64,000 nucleotides of DNA from Anticarsia gemmatalis (taxonomy: Eukaryota; Arthropoda; Insecta; Lepidoptera; Erebidae): contig NC_134747.1 of assembly GCF_050436995.1 (NCBI RefSeq), positions 13,895,501 through 13,959,500 on the forward strand, read 5' to 3'. A program made the position numbers and the translations under genes. A model generated the notes under the pieces. It was given only the letters and a program-made list of their open reading frames with translations. It made no database searches and had not been told where the DNA came from. Below are positions 55,670 through 64,000 of this stretch, piece by piece; positions within the stretch are counted from its first letter, which is position 1; every line of letters begins with the position of its first letter.

Positions 55670-57685
55670 AGCCACATGTAATTACTTAATTAAGTACAAT
55701 TCTGTTCTATATATATCTTTGAACGACACTAGGTCAAATATATGCAAGCCGCCCAATGGCTTTGACTTAACTTCAATGACTCAAGCTAATAGGTGAAAAT
55801 TAAGTCGCTGTAAACTTGCGGATTGCTGTTGGCCATATCCCATGCCCGTTACCTTTCACAGTACATACATAAATACATAATATGTCGTCTTTTTCCCATA
55901 GGGGTAGGCAGGGGCCAAAGTACAAAATCATATTCAGCTTAAAAATAATATTATATAAACAAAAACTATAGGATAGAATTGTTCTCCACTCATCTATAAA
56001 ACAATCAGCCTGAATGTAGCTGCAACTGTTAATCGACCAATGGGTGCAATTACATTCTAAATTCCACTTCCAGTACAACTACTAAATACTGCATAGTACT
56101 TAAATACGAATTCTCCTCTCAAATGAGGTACTCGACGGTAAACGCCAGAGGATTGTACTACAAGCGCTACAATTTACAATTTCTCCGGTACAATACACTG
56201 CCAAACTGGTTGTGCATTGTGCATACAACTTTCACGGCCCGTCGTGTACGGTTTAAACTTCAAAATTAACGGTTACTTATACTATAACACTTCATTTTAT
56301 ATCTATGGAAAATCGGGTAGTTGATACAATAGTCTGATTATTGATTTCTAAAGTAGCCTGTGTTAAATTAGGAAAAATCAACCCGGTGCTCCCGTTGTTA
56401 GGCAAGGATAGCCTCACTGAATGAACGGAGAGTTTAGATACACTTTTGTGGAGATTTATTTTTTAAATGGAGATTTCCTTTAAATCATAATCCTTTTGAT
56501 AGTTTCAGGATATTTTCTGATTGTTCATTTCACAGCCTACAATAATAAAAGAGGAAGTTTAGATAGTACTACAGAACTTTACAGAAGATTTTTGTAACTG
56601 TTCCGAATCGGTTAAGAGAAAGAAAAAAATAATGACATGGAAACAACGTTGTCTGTAGTGATTTTTCAATTAATGTACACGAAGTAAACTCAATTTTCCC
56701 CTTATAAAGACAACGTTTTACATCAACCCTAATATCCTCACAGAGAAGTTGTCACCGCCATGTACTAACTTCGTATCATATTCCATTAGCGTAAAGCTCA
56801 TACGTTGCCAGTCGTTGCCTGCGTGAAATTTATTATACTGTTCATAGGGATGGTTGATGTGCTTTGTAATTATTTTCTATCTAAGGTACATATGTACTCT
56901 TATATTTTTTTCTTTAGTGTAATACAAAATCGATGACAATCTTTAAAACCTTTGACGTTTACATCTGTCCTTCGAAAATACAAAGCCTGAAGCTAGGTTT
57001 TTCATTCGAAAATACGGCTTGAGCTACAAAAAAACTAAGTCTTGGGGTTTAAATTCATCACGATTAATTTTATCATAAATAAAAATACTGTCAAAAAATA
57101 TTTTTCCATTAGTAATTTAAAATAAAAACCTTTATGTTTTTAGTTTTACAATATTAATTAGCGTGGAGATTGTGTCTGGGTAACATCCGGGCATCGTTTT
57201 CAACTTCCGCTCAAATTTGCCCTGCTCCCCGTACTACGGCAACTACCCTCGCTTTGAAGCGTACGCAAATTGATTCAATATTGTACTTCCTCGTTACTAG
57301 ACTAGACTTATTAATTCTCCCTTTTTCGTATTAAATTTTAGATAAAATTCGCTTCCTACGTTTACCTTCCTATATTGTTAGTTTGTGTAATGAAAATAAA
57401 TAGGTTTGCCTCACGTGCTGTTACTCGCGGTATGCTAAAATGGTCACGTTAGTATATCAATGAGATTTTGCAAGTCATGTTTAGTGTCATATTTTTGGAA
57501 CGTCCTACGCAGTATATAAAAAGAAGCTCACGAAAACTTATGTCAACGAGTAATGTAAGCAAAATCTGTCATAAACACTTAATTATTTCGTAAATAAAGT
57601 CCTCTAATGATAAACCTAATGTCTTGCAAAAAGTTCAGATGCGTAGTACTAGTAACCGGCGGTCCTGTATTGCAAAATGTAATTT
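55670..57685. other. AT-rich sequence, no gene recognised
   Basis: A reverse non-LTR scrap lies at about 55876-55920 (GTCGTCTTTTTCCCATAGGG). The 92-codon minus frame across it (56078-55800) is a by-product. Confidence 0.35.
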
Positions 57686-57689
57686 AAAT

Positions 57690-57775
57690 GAAACAAAGAT
57701 AGTTTGTAAGGATCGTAGCATGTAGAGTTTTCTGGTCTCAGCCTACCTCTGTGGAAAGAAGGCGTGATTGTGTCT
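57690..57775 (+). repeat. Non-LTR retrotransposon 3' end fragment
   Basis: AAAGATAGTTTGTAAGGATC, GTAGCATGTAGAGTTTTCTG, GTCTCAGCCTACCTCTGTGG and AAAGAAGGCGTGATTGTGTC follow the family pattern, with an in-frame stop (TAG) where related copies read AAGTGG. Confidence 0.6.
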
Positions 57776-57779
57776 AAGT

Positions 57780-58180
57780 ATAAAGTCCTCTAAAGATAAA
57801 AAAAATGCTCTTCAGACTTTTCTAGTTTTAGGTTTATCCTATAAATTAAATTATTCCTTGAAAGCACTTATATTCCAATCGTTGATATCGTTCTCGTTTC
57901 AGTGGTTTTCCACTGAAGCATCAATACTGAATGTCAGATGCATACCGCCCACGAACACCACAATAACCTAGTTTTGTACTGCGCATTTCTTGCCTGGCTT
58001 TTTCCCTACACGTGCTATGGATTATTCTTACAAAGTAAGATAGATTTTCCTATTGTTTTTATACCGTCTTACTTTTAGAAGACTAGCCCTTTGAATTTTC
58101 AAAATTACTTTAATACTCCTAAATATGACTTTATGGGGCACTAAAACGTATTGCATTTTTAGATACATAAGTACCGAGGG
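57780..58180. other. AT-rich sequence, no gene recognised
   Basis: Nothing recognised. Confidence 0.35.
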
Positions 58181-58186
58181 ATAACG

Positions 58187-58323
58187 TGTTATAACCCAGG
58201 TAGCCGAGTTGTGGAGGTCCTATAGGCAGTCGCTCTATGTAAAATACTGGTATTCAGCTGCATTCGTTGAGACTGGAAGCCGATTCCCGCATAGTTGGAA
58301 GAAAGGCTAGGCTGATTGATTAG
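58187..58323 (+). mobile_element. 5S rRNA-like SINE, 5'-truncated
   Basis: GTTATAACCCAGGTAGCCGA, GGCAGTCGCTCTATGTAAAA, CTGGTATTCAGCTGCATTCG and GAAAGGCTAGGCTGA match the 3' half of the copies at 20371 and 39552. The 5S-like head is absent, as in target-primed 5' truncation. Confidence 0.75.
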
Positions 58324-58329
58324 GACATC

Positions 58330-59010
58330 TCACATAAGGTTATCTGAGTCCAAACTGACCTGAAATCTTTCTGTTGCCTCTAGATTGTAGTGTGTAGTTG
58401 AGTCCTAAATTACATAATATTTTATTCAAATTAAGCACAAGCCAATGACCTCTCAGTTACATAATCGATATCCATTAAACCATATTAAATATTAATTACG
58501 AATCTATTAGTATTTGATATAATACATTTACCACCAATATGATTATCTATTAAGGTCGTTTATATGTACCTTTGTCTTTGTGTTTGGTACTAGTACATTA
58601 ATGATCTACGGTTTTAAAATAAACTTACTCTACTGAAAATGGAGTTTATAATGCTCAATAATGGTGATATAGATTATACATATTTTACCTGTACAAAACT
58701 TTCATAGCTAGTTACTTTGACTTAACATTTGAGGTAGATTCTGAGTCTCAAGCAAAAATGCTTTAATTTTTTCGAGAAAAAACATTTTTTTTTTGTGTCT
58801 GTCACCTTTAACACTGCAATATTTGAAGTATATAACTCGACATAAACTCTAATCTATCGATAAACAGAATATGGTAATAAAACTCGCATATTAAAGGCGT
58901 TCGGTAATAACTCTAGGTACTCTAGCGTTAACTATGTTACTTTGATTTATCATAAAACATATTTAACGACTTAAGTGTACCCGTTTATGGGAATATGACA
59001 CATAAGAAAT
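58330..59010. other. AT-rich sequence, no gene recognised
   Basis: Nothing recognised. Confidence 0.4.
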
Positions 59011-59016
59011 GAAATA

Positions 59017-59506
59017 TATATGTTACTGTAAAAGCCCGAACGGTGGTAAATCCTAAGATTTTCCGGTATAACCTAAGATTTACCAACTCGCAATGGTAAA
59101 AGTCCGAACAATTCTTTTATTTCGAACTTTTACCTATATTCACTTGATGATGTCGAGATCTCGCCGGAGCCCCGCTTCGCGGGGCTCCTCCTTATGGGTG
59201 GTTAAAAAAAAAAAACCACGAAGGCTAAGGTGGGAGCTTCGCTGCGCTCGCTCCCACCTTAGTCTTCTAACCTAACCTACCCATGTCGCTTTGCCCAAAA
59301 CTCCTTCTTTATAACTATGCCACAGTATATAATTATACCGTGAAATAGTTAGAAACATAGTTATGAAGGAGGATTTTTTTATATATCGTAACATAGTTTT
59401 TAAACTCTGGCTTGTACGGACTTTTACCATTGAGAGTTGGTAAATCTTAGGTTTTACCGGAAAATCTTAGGATTTACCACAGTTCGGGCTTTTACAGTAA
59501 CATATA
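59017..59506. mobile_element. 490 bp element of nested palindromes
   Basis: Long terminal inverted repeats (about 94 bp, 59017-59110 and 59413-59506) begin TATATGTTACTGTAAAAGCC. Within each arm a 40 bp stretch (59045-59084, GGTAAATC to GATTTACC) is itself an imperfect palindrome. The centre carries two G/C-rich hairpins, GGAGCCCCGCTTCGCGGGGC-TCC at 59167-59189 and a 34 bp one at 59228-59261 (AAGGTGGGAGCTTCGC...). A third, AT-rich, hairpin follows (CTCCTTCTTTATAACTATG at about 59300 against CATAGTTATGAAGGAG at about 59357). There is no protein-coding frame of note. Ends TATA...TATA may include the target site. Type unknown; a non-autonomous DNA transposon is likely. Confidence 0.8.
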
Positions 59507-59509
59507 GAC

Positions 59510-60125
59510 TGATTTTTGTATAGTAATATTGAGGATTTACTTGAATAATTAATCCAGAATTTTGTCTCTAACTTGAAAGGCAGCTAATGGCCGGTGTAAT
59601 CTAAAAAAAAAATATCATTTATTACCAGTCCCAGATTTACAAAATTATGCTTATAACTACGACAACCCCACTAGGCGCAGCCTGTATCGGAGATATCTAC
59701 GCCAAAACATCAAAAATTCCAAGGTACAATGTATTATAGAATTTTTGCCAAGCTTAGGCGTATTAAAACATACAAAATCTACAATTTCTATCGAAAATAT
59801 TATAAGATAATAAAAAGTAATTAGGTCATTCACTCGATTAGAGCATGCAAAATATATAAATGATAACACACAATTTTACCTGTTAGATTAAAACACGACA
59901 TAATTATCTAGATAGTATTCAAGGTTTTACCGTCTAGACTAATATAGGCTTTGGGCTCACGAGGTCCCTGAATGAAATGGTTTTCAAAAAGTTCTCATAT
60001 GAAATTCTAAATAGCATCCTAAATTAAGGTCTCGAATAAAATACTAACGTCTTCTTTTAGCTGCTATCAAAGTCACATTATTTAATTTATCGTTAAATTT
60101 TTCATCTATAGATAGAAAAGTAACC
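59510..60125. other. AT-rich sequence, no gene recognised
   Basis: Nothing recognised. Confidence 0.4.
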
Positions 60126-60131
60126 CATTTA

Positions 60132-60243
60132 CCCCCGGTTTCTAAATATATTCACCGCTAATTTATCTATTCAGTAGCGTTTAAACTCATATAAAAAACG
60201 CTATTGAATAGATAAACTACCGGTGAATATAGTCAGAAACCGG
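60132..60243. mobile_element. Hairpin MITE, copy 2
   Basis: CCCCCGGTTTCTAAATATAT and CACCGCTAATTTATCTATTC (left) pair with the right arm ending CAGAAACCGGG. The inner stem is AGTAGCG and CGCTATTG around an A-rich loop. It is the same family as 5971-6088, sharing CCCCCGGT, TCTATTCAATAGCG and AAACTACCG-type blocks. Confidence 0.75.
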
Positions 60244-60249
60244 GCAATA

Positions 60250-61230
60250 CTTGAGCGAAGTTATATTGTGGTTAAAGCCCAAATAAACTTGTTTTATGAA
60301 AAGTAATTTTATATTTTCTTTATCCTATACCAGTACTCTACAGCATCCAAGAAAACTGTTAAATTTGGATTATTTCAAACAGCGCTGCATTTAACAAAAT
60401 CTTTCATGACAGATTTAGTTCAAACCAGACCTGCAATTCTAGCGATTAGTGCAAGCAATCTTTCATCTTACATAAGTATATAATACCATAATATGCGCTT
60501 ATATCCGTCCATATACTCCAAGCTAGACACATCTAACTTTATAAATAGAAGTGTTAAGATAATTTCCTTAGCGTTGATAATGTTATCATAATCAAGTCGT
60601 TCCGGCTGATCGGTAAGAAGTTTCCACTAGGGAGTGTAAACAAAGTTACGATTACGTGGCTCTAACAAGGTTATCTGCTGACAGGAAAATAACTAACATT
60701 TTCTTATTTCCTTACATGTTTTATGACATGTTACAGAACATTATATTACAAATTTTATTTTTTCAACTAATGGTAGAAGTAAAGTCTTGGAAAATTATCA
60801 CGTACATTATAATTTAGGTCCCACACAAAAAAAGTTTTTTTTTTTTTGTTTAGCTTCATGGTGATCTTGTCTTTATGCCGAATTACGCCAATAACACAGT
60901 ATTAAATAAAATATATGTCATAAAATCTTTTCAATATCTTAACGACTGCTAGGACACTATGTTCAAACAAAAGACCCACGTGATGATTCGCAGATTACTC
61001 TTATAAAGTCTTAAAACCCTCAGAAAATAAGACAAAATGCAGCCAGACCTCAAACTGTCTGTTAATGACACTAACATAACACGGGTATATTGGCAATCAT
61101 GCATAATTGGTGTGCTTGGCGTTAGCAAGCTGACTGACCACGGCTAGTGCCAATAACGATCATGTTAATCTTCATGTAAATACCTGCTATACTATAAATT
61201 CACAGGAGCTACTACCGAAGTTTAAACTTT
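60250..61230. other. AT-rich sequence, no gene recognised
   Basis: Nothing recognised. Confidence 0.4.
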
Positions 61231-61235
61231 TTTTA

Positions 61236-61483
61236 CCACAGGCAGTTGAGCTCACCCGTCGGTTAACGATCTGTGGGTTAAGCAGACTTTGACACTGTCA
61301 TTCCATAGATGAGTGGCTGCATAGTGGTATTTGAACTGGGTGTCTTCTTGCTTCGAAGGGCACGTAAAAAGTCGGTCCCGGTTGTCACTTAAGATAACAG
61401 TCGTTAAGCCACGTCAAAAGCCTTCGAGCGGCTTATTAACTTTGACTCTAGGTTGATCACTAACCATACGTTAAGAAAAAGAA
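61236..61483 (+). mobile_element. 5S rRNA-like SINE, copy C
   Basis: GGCAGTTGAGCTCACCCGTC, GGTTAACGATCTGTGGGTTA, CATAGATGAGTGGCTGCATA, GTGGTATTTGAACTGGGTGT, GGGCACGTAAAAAGTCGGTC and GACTCTAGGTTGATCACTAA align end to end with 6893-7145. It ends in an A/G-rich tail. Confidence 0.8.
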
Positions 61484-61489
61484 GTGCTT

Positions 61490-63225
61490 ATGGTAATGCA
61501 TTGCTGCATAATATATCTTATGCCCAGAGGAACGCAGGGTTACGTGGGGACCAAACCATCGTTAACTATCTTTCACCTCAAATTAGATTGACTACAGATA
61601 TGACTAGTAATTGTACTTATAAAATAATCTTTAAAAAATACATAGAAGCATTCTTTACTATTGCGCCGTACGTATCGAATTAATAGATCTGCGAATCGTA
61701 ATTTTTTGTTCATAGTAGTTCACAAAAACCGCGCTGGGTACAAAGTGCGATTGCCAAGGCGATCCACAAGGTCCGCCGCTTATCTTGACTGAGATGTGTT
61801 ATTACTTACACTGTGGCTTTTTATTACTTGTCTTGTAGGATTTTAAGGTATTATTGTCACATTGATTTATTGATGATTAATTTTTAGTGTTTAGGTGTAG
61901 TATTAGGTGCTAGAGAAAAATCTTTGCAAAAAGGAACTGAGTTCAAAATCGGTAAGATGGGATTGTGTTGTTTTTTTAATTTTACATCATAATAAAATTT
62001 ATGAATATAAATAAATAATTTTGGTTATTTTGTGGTCATCGTGGTTTTACATATAAGAAACTGCACTATGAAATATTATAATTTTTACAAGCTTCTCTTT
62101 GAACTATTTTGCAATTCATAGAATTGTTCACATATTATTTTTAATATCTGGTAGTTAAAAATAACGTTCTACGTACTTCAACGCAACTGTTGTAATTCTA
62201 TTCCCTCGCGGCTTTATGCACATTAATATATACTATCGTGTACTGGCATAGAATATTTATACCATTTTTTACGAATTTTATTCTAGGAAGTTGCATTAAA
62301 ATATTAAATGTCATATTAAGATCAAAGCAATTTAGAATGCAGAAAAACGTATTACAGAGAATCAAATCAGATCTAAAGACACATTATTCTTTATTACGAA
62401 ACGCATTGCAGTAAGTTAATGACTGCAATTAAAATAACATAAAACCACATCAAACGTAACAGTTCGTATGCTCTTTGTTTAAATGGTTTCTACGTTTATT
62501 TTAAGTTTTGGCATTGTCGGAACAGTGTAGATTTTAAAATGACCTTTTTTAAATGGCATACATACCCAGAAACGAGACTGGGAGTCAGGGTTTGCCAAAA
62601 CGAATTTTAGAAATGTCTAAGTAATTAATATTATTTAAACAAATTCTAAATAATTTGTATTGCATAAACAAAACGTAGATTTAAGACTTAAGCTCGTAGG
62701 TTTGCAGAAATGACTGACAATATGTAGATCTACGCATAAAGACATTAGATTCTGCAGTAATATTGTTAGGTGCATCGGCAGATTGTTCCGTAAATAATTT
62801 AAAGTAATTTTTAACTAAACAATAATAAACAATACACAGCTAGTTGCAAAAAAAAAGTTTAGGTCCTAGGGATAAAACTCGAAAACTTCTATTGTAACAT
62901 CTAGTAGCAACAACCGTTTGAAGGCAGTAAAAATATTTTATCTGAAAATATTTACGACATTTTTATTGAAAATCACAAGTCTCTAGTGGAATATAAAACT
63001 ATATCAGTACTAGGGGGCTTGCCTATCTATCTGGTGATTTGACATCCAAAACTGCTGTATCACTATGAGTAGAATACTATGAATACTACAGTTATCTAAA
63101 CAGAACTTGACTTTATCAGTACAGATGTGATTGATTATAACATGAGAGAATACACTTAACATGTGACACTTAACAAAGTCATTGTTTTAGAAAACTTGTT
63201 CTTAGTATGCAAGACTAGATTTTGC
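61490..63225. other. AT-rich sequence, no gene recognised
   Basis: No recognisable gene or repeat. Short A and T runs only. Confidence 0.4.
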
Positions 63226-63234
63226 TCGCGATTT

Positions 63235-63355
63235 CGTCCGAATGTAAAGATTTTCCGGGGTAAAATGTATCCTATGTGTTATTGGAGGTTAAAAGCTATC
63301 AGTGTACCAAATTTCATTTAAATCCATCCAGTATTTCCGTGACAGTGTGAAAGAC
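63235..63355 (+). repeat. Interspersed repeat relic
   Basis: GGGGTAAAATGTATCCTATG, GTTATTGGAGGTTAAAAGCT, ATCAGTGTACCAAATTTCAT and TAAATCCATCCAGTATTTCC form a phrase common to dispersed Helitron- or RTE-like elements of moths. Confidence 0.5.
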
Positions 63356-63369
63356 TGCCTGGGTGTCCC

Positions 63370-63820
63370 ATTACTGGGGGCTTCCTCTCGTTACAAGTCA
63401 CCTTTTATCAGTGAATTTTGGCCAATTATTTTGGAATACGTCCACGTCGTCTCATCCACCATCCTATTGGCATCACTGAGTGCATTTTATTGGCATTTTC
63501 CAAGTAAATCAAAGACAATCTAAATTCAATACTTAAGTCTATACTATAAGGAAAAGTAAGGTTACAAGAATACGCAGCCACCTTCAAAATGTGATTAGCA
63601 AGCAACATTCGACCCACATTGTCCCAGGAAGCATGCAAGCTTCCTTACCAGGTGTGTTGCACACCGGCCCCGTTACACTGAATCACTTACGTTACTCAAT
63701 CATTGTGTTACAAATGTTATTACTACGTGGAATTTGAGCCTGCTGACTTGAGGCTAAGGATTGTCTTGTGAAGATACCGATGTTTGATTTGTATGATATT
63801 TTTTTATTGAAAAGATCGTG
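63370..63820. other. Unassigned sequence
   Basis: Slightly less AT-rich; overlapping frames on both strands (63302-63523 and 63638-63426) lack recognisable content. Confidence 0.35.
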
Positions 63821-63824
63821 TTAC

Positions 63825-64000
63825 CAATCATAGACGAGTGGTTAAAGTATTCGCGTCCTACGCAAGTGAATTATAAGGTATACTAATGATTTTTCCTAAT
63901 ATGTATTAGAAATGATTGTCACTTGTTTTAACGGTGAAGGAAACTATCGTGATGAAACTTTGCATACGTGAGAGTTCTTTAAACAGTTTCTGAAGGCTTG
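63825..64000 (+). mobile_element. tRNA-derived SINE, cut by the window edge
   Basis: GACGAGTGGTTAAAGTATTC (A box), GCGTCCTACGCAAGTG, ATGTATTAGAAATGATTGTC, AACGGTGAAGGAAACTATCG and GCATACGTGAGAGTTCTTTA follow the order of the copy at 42325. The B box region is deleted or decayed (AATTATAAGGTATAC). The 3' domain lies beyond the window. Confidence 0.7.

Noticed and set aside
63302..63638. Overlapping frames on both strands near the right edge
   Set aside because: Both overlap or abut a dispersed repeat relic and show no known domain.

Overview
The window reads as non-coding nuclear DNA of a moth, probably a noctuoid. It is AT-rich and has no long open reading frame, no rRNA gene, no functional tRNA gene, no CRISPR array and no operon-like layout. 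The assignment rests on repeats familiar from lepidopteran genomes: tRNA-derived SINEs with intact A and B boxes, SINEs resembling 5S rRNA, Lep1-like Helitrons, short 3' scraps of non-LTR elements and many hairpin MITEs. The assignment is by recognition, without a database search.

The best gene signal is the 5' part of one plus-strand gene whose body would lie beyond the right edge. A TATA-less promoter at 14424 (initiator TCAGTT, DPE-like GGACA exactly at +28) heads a 5'UTR exon ending at a GTGAGT donor (14593/14594). A second first exon near 32000 ends ATGAA|GTGAGT (32072/32073). A 39-nt exon (45212-45250) has a strong acceptor and a GTAAGT donor. A third first exon (52642-52725) has a TATA box 30 bp upstream of an initiator and ends 20 nt into a reading frame. 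All coding pieces break after the second base of a codon, so they could be joined alternatively to a common downstream exon. I do not recognise the gene. CAG|GTGAGG (51520/51521) and CAG|GTAACA (46249/46250), each behind a pyrimidine tract, look like recursive splice sites of a long intron.

Region by region: 1-9.7 kb is repeat-rich, with a SINE, a 0.6 kb TIR element, nested MITEs, a CpG-rich block, a 5S-like SINE, a 0.47 kb inverted-repeat element and a GTGAGTCA minisatellite. 9.7-31 kb is mostly unique AT-rich sequence with the 14.4 kb promoter, scattered SINE and LINE scraps and Helitrons. 31-53 kb holds the other candidate exons, a Helitron, a segmental duplication at 40 kb, tail-to-tail SINEs at 42.6 kb, a 110 bp near-perfect hairpin at 49.5 kb and an 893 bp foldback element at 50.2 kb. 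53-64 kb is unique sequence with further SINEs, a 490 bp nested-palindrome element at 59.0 kb and a truncated SINE at the right edge.

The most unusual object is the foldback element. It has 297 bp inverted arms built from five degenerate tandem units carrying GTCCACC...GGTGGAC palindromes, and it is flanked by a perfect 8 bp duplication GTTTTGGT.
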